Source of the DNA: Actinosynnema sp042752395
GTDB lineage: Bacteria; Actinomycetota; Actinomycetes; Mycobacteriales; Pseudonocardiaceae
Assembly: GCF_042752395.1 (NCBI RefSeq)
Contig: NZ_JBHYXZ010000024.1
Location: forward strand, 11,933 to 75,932
Direction: 5' to 3'
Length of the DNA stretch: 64,000 bases
The first letter of the stretch is position 1; every line of letters starts with the position of its first letter. The position numbers and the translations under genes are program-made. Below, piece after piece: positions 32,741 through 41,188 of this stretch. The notes under the pieces were generated by a model. The model worked only from the letters and a program-made list of their open reading frames with translations, was not told the origin of the DNA and did no database searches.

Positions 32741-34617
32741 CGCCGGCGCCCGTTCTCCCGGGCGTGGTTCTCCAGCAGGGACGCCACGGTGACCACCGGC
32801 CCGCTGTCGTCGCGCAACCGCCTGCGCCGGGGCGCGACGTCCTCCGACTCGTCGGCCGGCCAGGCGGCGGGGAGGTGCCGGGTCTCCTCGGCCGGACCGG
32901 GCGCCGGGACGGGACGGGCGAGCGGCGGTCGCGGTGCCGGCGGGCCGGGGACCGGGGCGCGGTCGAGGGGGACGTCCCGCGCCGGGGTGCGCGGTGGCTG
33001 GGGACGCGGTGCCCCGGATCGGGGTGCCCCGGACCGGGGTGCTTCGGAACGGAGTGGTTCGGGACGGGGCGCTTCGGGTCGGGGTGGTTCGGGGCGGGCC
33101 GCCGGGTGGCGCGGCGCGTCGGCACGCGGGGTCTCGGGGCGAGCGGGCTCGGGACGCGGCGGGTGGGGACGCGCGTCGGGTCGCGGGGCCGGCGGGCGCG
33201 GGGCGTCGGGTCGGGGCGCGTCGGGACGCGAGGGCTGGCTGCGCGGCGGAGGCGTGCGGGGCACGGGCGGGCCCTGCGGCCGGGTGGCGAAGGGCGGCCG
33301 GCGCTGGGGCGGCGGGGTGCGCAGGCGGTTCGACCGGACCCGGGGCAGCACCTCGGTCGGTTCCTCGCGGACGGGTTCCGGCTCGTCGTCCGGCCACTCG
33401 GCGTCTTCCGCGTCCTCGGCGGCGTCCTCGGGTTCCTCCACGTCCTCGAAGTCGTCCTCGAAGTCGTCCTCGAGATCGTTGTCGAGGTCGTCGTCGAGGT
33501 CCGACTCGGGCTCCGCGGGCTCGGGCACGGGCTTGGGCGCGGGTTTGCGGGCCAGCCGCCGCGCGAGGACGTGGCTCGGCTTCTCCACGTACCGGTAGCT
33601 CAGCTCCACCACGCCGAACGTCACCGCGATCGCGATCGGCACCGCGAGCCACAGCGGCACCTGCGGCCGGAGGAGGTCGAGCGCCGTGAACGCCACCAGG
33701 CCGTGCAGCAGGTAGATCGAGTAGCTGCGCTCGGACAGCCCCACCCAGATCCGCCGCTCCACGAGCCGCGGCTCGGCGAACATCCCCATCAGGAAGCACA
33801 GCACCGCGACCGCCAGCGCCAGGTTGTACGAGGCGTCCAGCCTGCCGAACTTCAGGTGGTCGGCGAGCACGTACAGCGCCCACGCGGCGCCGGCGAACAC
33901 CCCGCCGAGCCACAGCGGCACGCGCTTGGTCGTCGTCGCCCAGACGATCTGCCCGATCAGCGGGATGGCGAGGTACGACACGTTCACCGCGAACACGAGC
34001 CACGACGGGCCGAACTGCCGGTTGGTCATCATCACCACGAAGATGAAGACCAGCTGGACCGAGATCGCGAGCCACGGCGCGCGCCGCATGACCGGCAGCA
34101 GCGCCACCAGCAGGACGTAGAAGATGACCTCGACCACGAGCGTCCACGCCACGCCGACCATCACGACCTGCGGCACGATCAGGTAGTTGATCGTCAGGGC
34201 GTTGGTGACCACGGTCCACCACGTGATCACGGGCTCGTTGCCGCCGCCGAGCGGCCTCCCGCCGAGCAGGATCACCGCCGCGGTCAGCAGCACCACGAAC
34301 GTCATCGGCACGTACACGCGCACCAGGCGGTTGAGGCCGAACCCGCGGGCGCCCTGGCGCAGCGCCACCGGCGTCACCACGTACCCGCTGACGAGGAAGA
34401 AGAACGGCACCGCGACCTGGCCGATGCCCTGCAACCCCATGTGCATCGGATCGCTGGTGACCGCGTCCACCACGTCGATCACAGGCGTGGGGCCCGCTTC
34501 GCGCTTGGCGATCCACTGCTCGGCCAGGTGGCTGTAGAAAACCAGCAGCGCGGCGAGCCCGCGACCGATGTCGATGAACGCGATGCGGGTCTTCTCGGCA
34601 GGCTCCCGCCCGCTCAG
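32737..34617 (-). CDS. Acyltransferase-3 family protein with acidic and Pro-rich tail
   Basis: An integral membrane O-acyltransferase of the OafA/YrhL type, about ten helices, then an unusual cytosolic tail of about 230 residues. FIDIGRGLAALLVFYSHLAE holds the conserved His and lies upstream of the first standard start codon in frame (GTG 34482). I therefore extend the frame to a possible CTG start at 34617; a sequence error or ATC start are alternatives. GLSERSYSIYLLHGLVAFTA and ELSYRYVEKPSH end the membrane domain. The tail is Asp/Glu-rich (LDDDLDNDLEDDFEDDFEDV) and then Pro/Arg/Ala repeats. It is the last gene of a long minus-strand run. Confidence 0.8.
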   Translation of the reverse strand: MSGREPAEKTRIAFIDIGRGLAALLVFYSHLAEQWIAKREAGPTPVIDVVDAVTSDPMHMGLQGIGQVAVPFFFLVSGYVVTPVALRQGARGFGLNRLVRVYVPMTFVVLLTAAVILLGGRPLGGGNEPVITWWTVVTNALTINYLIVPQVVMVGVAWTLVVEVIFYVLLVALLPVMRRAPWLAISVQLVFIFVVMMTNRQFGPSWLVFAVNVSYLAIPLIGQIVWATTTKRVPLWLGGVFAGAAWALYVLADHLKFGRLDASYNLALAVAVLCFLMGMFAEPRLVERRIWVGLSERSYSIYLLHGLVAFTALDLLRPQVPLWLAVPIAIAVTFGVVELSYRYVEKPSHVLARRLARKPAPKPVPEPAEPESDLDDDLDNDLEDDFEDDFEDVEEPEDAAEDAEDAEWPDDEPEPVREEPTEVLPRVRSNRLRTPPPQRRPPFATRPQGPPVPRTPPPRSQPSRPDAPRPDAPRPPAPRPDARPHPPRPEPARPETPRADAPRHPAARPEPPRPEAPRPEPLRSEAPRSGAPRSGAPRPQPPRTPARDVPLDRAPVPGPPAPRPPLARPVPAPGPAEETRHLPAAWPADESEDVAPRRRRLRDDSGPVVTVASLLENHARENGRRR

Positions 34618-34687
34618 CGAACTCCGGCCGTCCAGGGGCTCAACCCTTCCACTAACCGCCCGTGCCGCGCGTATGGTAACGAACCGC

Positions 34688-35824
34688 CTACGTTCGTGTC
34701 CTCCCCGTGATTGAACCGGCTTCGCCCGTTCGCTCGCGCCGTTCCCACCTGCGGATCACCCGGTTGGCGGGCATCTCGACCAGGCGGTGCAGCAGTTCGG
34801 CGGCCACCGCGGCCGCCACCAGCCCCACCACCACGACCAGGGTCGGGTCCAGGTGCGGCATCAGGGTGTCGTACAACGGGTACATCGCGCTCAGGTGGAT
34901 CAGGTAGATCGCGTACGTCCGCTTCGACCAACCGCGGATCAGCGCGGACCGGCTCACCGGACCGCTCGCGGCCACCAGCAGCACGGTCAGCAGCACGGCG
35001 AACAGCAGCGTGCGCGGCACCGCGTCGCCCTGCTCGGTGTAGCCGCCCACCTTGTCGGTCCAGACGAACAGCAGGAAGTGCGCCGAGGCGATGGCCGTGC
35101 CCGCGACCGGGTGGACCTTCCCGGAGTGCACCAGCGAGATCAGCTGCCCGATCACGAGCACCGGCAGGTACGCGCCGAACTGCCCGATCCCGTGGCCGAG
35201 CGAGGTCGGGAAGTGGTTGGTGATCAGCAGGACGGTGAAGCACGCGGGAGCGGCGGCCAGCGGCGGGATCCACGGCCACTTGCGCAGCACGGGGATGGTC
35301 AGCGCGACGTAGCAGTAGAAGACCACCTGCACCTGGAGCGTCCACGTCACCGCGACCAGCGCGACCTGCGGCGTCTGCAGGAAGTTGACGAGGAACAGGC
35401 CGCTGACGAGGTCGCCGAGGTCGAGGTCCCCCTCGCGGGCGGACGACACCCGGAAACCGAGGTTGATCAGGATCCACGCGATCACCGTGACGACCCACAG
35501 CAGCGGCACGAGCCGCACGACGCGGCGGCGCAGGAACTGGACCGGGCGCTCCCGGTTCGCCACGTGCGTCACCACGACGCCGCTGACGACCAGGAACAAC
35601 GCCACGCCGAAGAACGACAGGCGCGGGTTGAGGTGCAACCGGTCGACGACGCCCTGCTCGACCGCGGTCGACAGCCAGAACTCCCGGTCGTTCAACGCGA
35701 ACCAGGCGGTCAGGTGGGTCAGCACGACCGCGCAGGACGCGACGACCCGCAGCAGGTCGAGTCCGTGCAGGTACCCGGTGCCCTGGGCCGCGGCCTCGGG
35801 CCGCGCCAGCGTGGTCGCCGTCAT
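34688..35824 (-). CDS. Acyltransferase-3 family membrane protein
   Basis: A 378-residue O-acyltransferase with about ten helices. LDLLRVVASCAVVLTHLTAW near residues 23-42 has the conserved Arg and His of the catalytic region, followed by FFGVALFLVVSGVVVTH. GWSKRTYAIYLIHLSAMYPL near 315 and ELLHRLVEMPANR near 352 close the domain. These enzymes move acyl groups across or at the membrane onto sugars. Start ATG at 35824 shares ATGA with the stop of the upstream gene. A 70-bp gap separates its stop from the next acyltransferase frame. Confidence 0.88.
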   Translation of the reverse strand: MTATTLARPEAAAQGTGYLHGLDLLRVVASCAVVLTHLTAWFALNDREFWLSTAVEQGVVDRLHLNPRLSFFGVALFLVVSGVVVTHVANRERPVQFLRRRVVRLVPLLWVVTVIAWILINLGFRVSSAREGDLDLGDLVSGLFLVNFLQTPQVALVAVTWTLQVQVVFYCYVALTIPVLRKWPWIPPLAAAPACFTVLLITNHFPTSLGHGIGQFGAYLPVLVIGQLISLVHSGKVHPVAGTAIASAHFLLFVWTDKVGGYTEQGDAVPRTLLFAVLLTVLLVAASGPVSRSALIRGWSKRTYAIYLIHLSAMYPLYDTLMPHLDPTLVVVVGLVAAAVAAELLHRLVEMPANRVIRRWERRERTGEAGSITGRTRT

Positions 35825-36780
35825 GCCACCTTCTCCACAACCCGGTGCAGACCCTCCGCGGCGAAACCCGCGCACCCCACCGCGACCACCACGGCGAGCG
35901 ATGACGGCAGGACGGCGGACAGCACGCCGGTCACCGCGTAGCCGACGACCGGGACGGACACGTACAGCGGCACCGCGCGGCTGCTCAACCAGCGCACGGG
36001 CCGCGTGCTCGCGAGCGCCGCGCCGCGCGGCAGCGCGATCAGGAACACCAGCAGCGCCAGCACGCCGCCGAGCGGGTGCCAGTACCCGGCCAGCTCCGGC
36101 GTCACCTCGTCGGCCACCACCAGCAGCGCCGCGGCGAGCAGGCCGAGGCAGAAGCCGTGCGCCGCGGTCAGCCGCCCCGCCCGCACGAGCCACGCCACCT
36201 CGCCGAGCACGATCAGCGGCACCAGGGCGGCGACCTGTCCGAGGTCGCGCAGCACGTCCGGCGCGCCGGCCCAACCGCCCGCCATCACCAGCGCGCAGGC
36301 GACCTCCAGCCGCACCAGGACCGCGAGCCACGGCGCGCCGCGCTCCACCGGTCGCAGCGCCGCGACCAGCAGCCCCGAGCACGCCGTCGCCGCGATCGGC
36401 GTGATCACCGCCGCGTCGGTCAACGGCTCCGCGCCCAGGAGCAGGAGCAGCGCGCCCACGACGACCGCGCCCGCCAGCGCGGCCGCGACCCGGCGCAGCA
36501 ACCGCACCGCCACGGACCACCGGTCCACGCCCGCGATCGCGTAGCCGGCCGACAGGAGCAGCAGCGCGGTGCCGAGGAAGCCGAAGTCCTCGCCGAGCCC
36601 GGTCGGCTGGTTGACCCAGCCCCGGATCACGACGACGAGGTCGCCGGTGTCCCCGTGCCGGCTCGGCCACAGGCCGACGAGGTAGCTGTAGGCGAGCAGG
36701 CAGACGGCGGCCGCGGTCACCACGCGCACGCCGGGCAGGGTCGTGCCACCCGCCTCGACGGGTGTCCTGGTCTCAGCCAT
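35821..36780 (-). CDS. Degenerate acyltransferase-3-like membrane protein
   Basis: A 319-residue protein with about ten helices and no obvious soluble domain. I read it as a diverged acyltransferase-3: FGFLGTALLLLSAGYAI near residue 68 aligns with the FFGVALFLVVSG segment of its neighbour, and RPVRWLSSRAVPLYVSVPVV plus EGLHRVVEKVA at the C-terminus match the family end. The first helix reads LLAYSYLVG where the neighbour has VVLTHLTAW, so the expected His is absent. Its start ATGGCTGA overlaps the upstream gene stop by eight bases. It may be a non-catalytic partner. Confidence 0.7.
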   Translation of the reverse strand: MAETRTPVEAGGTTLPGVRVVTAAAVCLLAYSYLVGLWPSRHGDTGDLVVVIRGWVNQPTGLGEDFGFLGTALLLLSAGYAIAGVDRWSVAVRLLRRVAAALAGAVVVGALLLLLGAEPLTDAAVITPIAATACSGLLVAALRPVERGAPWLAVLVRLEVACALVMAGGWAGAPDVLRDLGQVAALVPLIVLGEVAWLVRAGRLTAAHGFCLGLLAAALLVVADEVTPELAGYWHPLGGVLALLVFLIALPRGAALASTRPVRWLSSRAVPLYVSVPVVGYAVTGVLSAVLPSSLAVVVAVGCAGFAAEGLHRVVEKVA

Positions 36781-37411
36781 CGGCGGGCAGCGCTTCCAGC
36801 TGGAGGGCGAGCAGGGGCCCGAACGCGGAGGTGAGGTCGTGCGACCTGGCGTTCAGCTCGACCCGGACGAGCAGGTCCTGGTGCACGTAGAAGGCGCGCA
36901 CGGTCGGCCGCGGCGCGGGGTCGGCGTCCGGGTTGGCGACCACCCGGGTCACCCGGGTGATCCCGTGCTCGGGCGCGATGCGCTCCAGGCCGAACTCCTG
37001 CTGGAGCCCGTCGAGCCGGTCGGCGGCGCGCAGCGCGGCCTCGCGGTCCGCCATCCGGACGACCGCGACGAGCACCCGGCCCTCGGGCCGCCGGGACGAC
37101 AGCGTCAGCCGGGCCGCGCCCGCGCCCCCTTCGGCGTAGACCTCGACCTCGAGGTCGTTGAGAAAGTTCAGCTCCACCAGGTCGGAGAACGCGCGCACGC
37201 TGTCGTACGACTCGGTGCCGGAGTCGAAGTCCGCCAGCGCCAACGGGTCCGCGGCCAGGCGGCCCGCCTCGCCGGTCGCCGGCACGTTGCGGGCGCTGGC
37301 GGGCAGCGGGTCCCCGCCCCAGATGCTCCAGGCGCCGAACGTGACGACGGCGAGCACGCCGGTGACGAGCAGTGCGCCGAGCACGGAGGTGCGCGTCCGT
37401 ACCTCACTCAC
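36773..37411 (-). CDS. Membrane-anchored protein, paralogue B of a related pair
   Basis: A 212-residue protein with an N-terminal membrane anchor (residues 10-31, VLGALLVTGVLAVVTFGAWSI) and an extracytoplasmic domain. The C-terminus FYVHQDLLVRVELNARSHDL ..LEALPADG resembles HYTSKDLIVRVDVAAPTLAA ..LEVLSADG of the protein encoded at 41181-42299, so the two are paralogues at least in this module. Start GTG at 37411 with GGAGGT nine bases upstream. Its stop lies inside ATGGCTGA, which starts the next gene. No known family recognised. Confidence 0.75.
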   Translation of the reverse strand: MSEVRTRTSVLGALLVTGVLAVVTFGAWSIWGGDPLPASARNVPATGEAGRLAADPLALADFDSGTESYDSVRAFSDLVELNFLNDLEVEVYAEGGAGAARLTLSSRRPEGRVLVAVVRMADREAALRAADRLDGLQQEFGLERIAPEHGITRVTRVVANPDADPAPRPTVRAFYVHQDLLVRVELNARSHDLTSAFGPLLALQLEALPADG

Positions 37412-37426
37412 GCGGGACTTACCTCC

Positions 37427-37469
37427 ACACTCGAAACCCGGCCCCCGAGTGGGAACCGGGCACGAGTGT
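37427..37469. terminator. Hairpin between two surface-glycan genes
   Basis: ACACTCG (37427-37433) pairs with CGAGTGT (37463-37469), with CCCGG/CCGGG inside. It sits in the 96-bp gap between the gene ending at 37508 and the one starting at 37411. On the minus strand it is downstream of the large glycosyltransferase, so it could attenuate the transcript or be an operator for the second half of the cluster. Confidence 0.4.
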
Positions 37470-37507
37470 CGCAGGCCGAACCCCGCCTGTCACAGGAAAT
37501 GCTCAGG

Positions 37508-40500
37508 TCAGAGTGGTCGAAGCCACAACGTGACGAAGCCGCTCGCCGCCGTTTCCGCCTGGCGCACCAGGTCCTCGTCGGCGTGCTCGGCCTCCGCGTC
37601 GCCGCCCAGCGGCACGGGCGCGTAGCCGAGCTTGCGGTAGCCCAGCAGGACCTGGAGCGGGTCGTCGCCGAGTTCGGTGATCGCGTCGGGGCAGAACTCG
37701 CACACCACGTGCGGCCGGTCGCGTTCCAGCACGGCGGTCAGGCCGGCCAGCGCGCGGTGGTCGCGGCCCTGGAGGTCCACCTTCACCAGCGTGACGCGGC
37801 GGTCGGACACCTCCGGCCTGGTGTCGAGCCGGACCGCCGGCACCACGACGCCGCCCGCGGCCTCGTCGGACGCGTCGTGCGCCCGGTGGTCGCCGCTGTT
37901 GCCGTCCTCGGCCTGCACGAGCCGGATGCTGCCCTCGGTGTCCCACGCCGCGACCGGCAGCACGTCCACCGACCGCGCGCCCTCGGGGCCGAGGTTCGCG
38001 GTGACGTTGCGGCGCAGGTACTCGGCGTTGACCGGGTTGGCCTCCACCGCGACCACCGCCTCGACGCCCTCGGCCTGCCGGAGCAGCCGCAGCGTGTGGT
38101 AGCCGACGTGCGCGCCGATGTCGACGAACGTGCCGTCGCCCACCAGCCGGGCCATGAGCTCGGCCTCCTCGGCCTCCCACGACCGGTGGTAGGCCAGCCA
38201 CGGCAGCACGACGCGGTCCACGGGCAGCAGCAACGCGCCCGCGTCGCACACCACCACGTCCGCGCCGGCGGGCACCGGCGCGTGCCGCAGCCGGGCGGTG
38301 TCCTGCACCGCGGCCAGCGCGCGGGCCAGCTCGTCCAGCCGCCGGTCGCCGCCGTCGAACCGCTCGTCGCGCTCGGCGAACCGGTCGAACGTGGTGCGCT
38401 GCTCCTCGTCCAGCCGCGACCACACGCGGTCGAGGGTGGTGTCGACCCGCTGCTCCAGGTCGGACACCGCGGACGCGGCGTCCTGCGCGGCGGAGCGGAG
38501 GTCGTCCTGCACGGCGGCCAGGCGGGTCTTGAGGCCCTCGTTGGCCCACCGCGTGGACTCGACGCTCGACTCGACCGCCTCCAGCCGCGCGACCACGCCG
38601 TTCAACGTGTCCTCGACGCCGCCGACGAGCGTGCCCATCACCTTGCGCTGGTGCACGTCGTAGTGGTCGATGGCGCGCAGCACGGCCTTGCGCAGGGCGG
38701 GCGCCAGCGGCGTGCGCGACGCGGTGCCCACCTCGGCGCGCCACAGCAGCGCCTGCTTGGCGTCGCGCAGCGGGCGCAGCAGGTCCGAGCCCGGCAGCTC
38801 GGCCCGGTAGCCCGCGCCACCGCTGCCCAGCCAGCTCCGGTGCGCCTCCCGCAACTGCTCGGCCATCCACGCGGCCGCCCTGGCCACCGACCGGGTGCGC
38901 AGGATGTGCTCGCGGGCCGCGCGGCCGCGCCGGGCGGCCTCGGCCGGGTCGTCCGCGACCTCGCGCATGGCGCGGGCCGCGGCGTCCAGGTCGGGTTCGG
39001 CCCACACGGCGGTCGCCGGGTACGGGTGGTTGCCCGGTCCCACCGGCACCAGCCGGTGCGGCACCGGCCAGCCGGTCCTGGCGTCCAGGAACTCCGCGGT
39101 GCTGGAGTAGTCGGTGGAGATCACCGGCATGGCGCGTGCCATCGCCTCGGCCACGGTGAGGCCGAAGCCCTCGCTGCGGTGCAGCGACACGTACGCGCTG
39201 CTGGACGCGTACAGCTCGTCCAGCTCCTCCACGGACAGGTAGCGCTCGATCAGCTCGATCCGCGGGTCGTCCAGCACCTTGACCCGCAGCCGCTCGGCGG
39301 TGTGCGGGTTCTTGTCGCCGTTGATCGCCTTGAGCACCAGGCGCACGTCGTCGCGGCCCTCGAACGCCCGCTGGAACGCCTCGACCAGGCCCCACGGGTT
39401 CTTGCGCTGCCCGATGCTGAAGAAGTCGAACGCGAACAGGAACCGCACCGGGTCGCCGGGGCGGCGCTCCGGCCGGACCGGCGGGCCGGGGTCGCGCACC
39501 GGCACCGGGATCGCCTTGACCGGGATCGACGTGTGCCGGGCGATCGCGTCGCGGCAGAACTCGCTGACCGTCCACACCTCGTCGACCAGGTCGAACGCGT
39601 GGTGCATCTCGCCGGGGAACTCCTCCAGCTCCCACGCCCACAGGCCGATCCGGTAGCGGTGGTGGCCGACCTGCGGCTGGCGGTCGAGCACCGCGCGGGT
39701 CTGGTCCGCGTTCACGCACAGCAGGCTGACCGGGAACTTCGGGTCGCCGACGGTGCCCGGCTCGGCCAGGCCCGTGCGGTTGGACACCAGCCGGTCCTCG
39801 ACCACCGACGCGACCGGCACCCCGGACTCGCGGATCGCGTCGTGCACCAGCCGGGCCATCTCGCCGACGCCCAGCTCGGCGGTCAGGTAGCCGACCACGT
39901 TGACGCCGAACTCGGCCGACGGCTCCGCGGGCTCCACCGGCTCGGCGGGCAGCGCCCACGCCGGCAGGGACGCCTCGGTCACCCCGGAACTCGCGCACCA
40001 GGAGCGGAACGGGGCGGCGTCGCGGCTGTGCGGCAACGGGAACGCGGTCTTCAGGTCGGGGCGCGAGTCCCACACCGCCTGCACCAGGCGGCTGAGCGCG
40101 GTGCCGATCGGCGCGTCGTCCGGCGGGGCGGCGAGCCACCGGCGCAACGCCTCGCCGCCGTCGTCGCCGAACGCGTGCGGCGGCACGGGCTTCTTCTTCC
40201 GCTCGGCCTTGACCCACGCGTCCCGGTACAGGGCGCGCATGGCCGGGCTGATCTTCGTGCCGTCGGCCATCTTCGCGAAGCCGTACGGGATCGACTCCAG
40301 CGTCTCGGCGTAACCGTTGCGCTGCAACGAGGAGCGGTAGCCGTCGCACAGCTCGCGGACGACCGGGTGCTCGGACAGCACCACGCGCGGCCGGCGCGGC
40401 GTGTGGCAGGACAGCAGCCACGGGTGCTCCGGCCGGTAACCGCTGTAGTGGAAGAACCGCAGCCGGTGACCGCCCGCGGTCAGCACGCCGTCCGCGTCGC

Positions 40501-41188
40501 GTTCGACCGGGCGCTCGTGGATGTTCCAGTACGCGACGTTGAACCCGGGGTCGCGCAGCACGGTGTGGTCGAACAGCGCGGGCACCTGGTCCACCCACCG
40601 CTGGTCGGTGAAGAGCTGCTTCTCCGGCGCGACGATCGCGTCGTGGCGCAGCCGCTCGGCCCAGAAGTCCAGGAACGGCTCGGAACCGGGACCGGTGGCC
40701 ACGAAACCGAGGTTGAAGATGCCCGCGCCCATGATCGCGGCTTCGCTCGGGTCCTTGCCGTCGCGCGGCAACGGGTTGAGGAAGTGCGGCGTGAGCACGA
40801 TCCCGTGCGCCAGCGCCAGTTCCGCCAACTCCGGCATCGGCGCGAACACCTGGATGTCCGGGTCCAGGTACATCACCACGTCGGCCGCCGCCCGCAGCTC
40901 GCGCAGCAGGTACGGCTTCACCGCCGTCGCCAGCTCGGTGACGTTGTAGGCGGTGGCCATCCGCAGGTAGTCCTCGGCGTCGATGCCGGTGGCCTCCGGA
41001 CCGACCGTGCGCAGCCGGCCCTGCCGCTCACCCGACCCGCGCGGCGCGTCGATCACCGCGATCACGAACTCGTGGTCGGGGTGGTGCTCCAGGTAGGACG
41101 CGGCCAGGACGCGCGCGGCGGGCAGGTAGTTGCGGGCGACGACGGTGCACGCGGTCACCGCGCCGCCGTCGGGTCGCGGCTCAGCCAT
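37508..41188 (-). CDS. Fused glycosyltransferase - GT4 - coiled coil - FkbM methyltransferase
   Basis: A 1226-residue cytosolic protein with three enzymatic modules. Residues 10-330: GT-A-like transferase with VVMYLDPDIQVFAPMPEL (DxD at 109-111). Residues 427-790: GT-B transferase of family 4, with VVGYLTAELGVGEMARL, FLFAFDFFSIGQRKNPWG, and HRSEGFGLTVAEAMARAMPV holding the E-x7-E pair (673/681). Residues 855-965: predicted coiled coil. Residues 1010-1226: FkbM-type SAM methyltransferase with GTFVDIGAHVGYHTLRLL, VVAVEANPVNAEYLRRNV and TLVKVDLQGRDHRAL. Start ATG at 41188 in ATGGCTGA overlapping the upstream stop. Likely builds and O-methylates a short glycan on a surface acceptor. Confidence 0.9.
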   Translation of the reverse strand: MAEPRPDGGAVTACTVVARNYLPAARVLAASYLEHHPDHEFVIAVIDAPRGSGERQGRLRTVGPEATGIDAEDYLRMATAYNVTELATAVKPYLLRELRAAADVVMYLDPDIQVFAPMPELAELALAHGIVLTPHFLNPLPRDGKDPSEAAIMGAGIFNLGFVATGPGSEPFLDFWAERLRHDAIVAPEKQLFTDQRWVDQVPALFDHTVLRDPGFNVAYWNIHERPVERDADGVLTAGGHRLRFFHYSGYRPEHPWLLSCHTPRRPRVVLSEHPVVRELCDGYRSSLQRNGYAETLESIPYGFAKMADGTKISPAMRALYRDAWVKAERKKKPVPPHAFGDDGGEALRRWLAAPPDDAPIGTALSRLVQAVWDSRPDLKTAFPLPHSRDAAPFRSWCASSGVTEASLPAWALPAEPVEPAEPSAEFGVNVVGYLTAELGVGEMARLVHDAIRESGVPVASVVEDRLVSNRTGLAEPGTVGDPKFPVSLLCVNADQTRAVLDRQPQVGHHRYRIGLWAWELEEFPGEMHHAFDLVDEVWTVSEFCRDAIARHTSIPVKAIPVPVRDPGPPVRPERRPGDPVRFLFAFDFFSIGQRKNPWGLVEAFQRAFEGRDDVRLVLKAINGDKNPHTAERLRVKVLDDPRIELIERYLSVEELDELYASSSAYVSLHRSEGFGLTVAEAMARAMPVISTDYSSTAEFLDARTGWPVPHRLVPVGPGNHPYPATAVWAEPDLDAAARAMREVADDPAEAARRGRAAREHILRTRSVARAAAWMAEQLREAHRSWLGSGGAGYRAELPGSDLLRPLRDAKQALLWRAEVGTASRTPLAPALRKAVLRAIDHYDVHQRKVMGTLVGGVEDTLNGVVARLEAVESSVESTRWANEGLKTRLAAVQDDLRSAAQDAASAVSDLEQRVDTTLDRVWSRLDEEQRTTFDRFAERDERFDGGDRRLDELARALAAVQDTARLRHAPVPAGADVVVCDAGALLLPVDRVVLPWLAYHRSWEAEEAELMARLVGDGTFVDIGAHVGYHTLRLLRQAEGVEAVVAVEANPVNAEYLRRNVTANLGPEGARSVDVLPVAAWDTEGSIRLVQAEDGNSGDHRAHDASDEAAGGVVVPAVRLDTRPEVSDRRVTLVKVDLQGRDHRALAGLTAVLERDRPHVVCEFCPDAITELGDDPLQVLLGYRKLGYAPVPLGGDAEAEHADEDLVRQAETAASGFVTLWLRPL

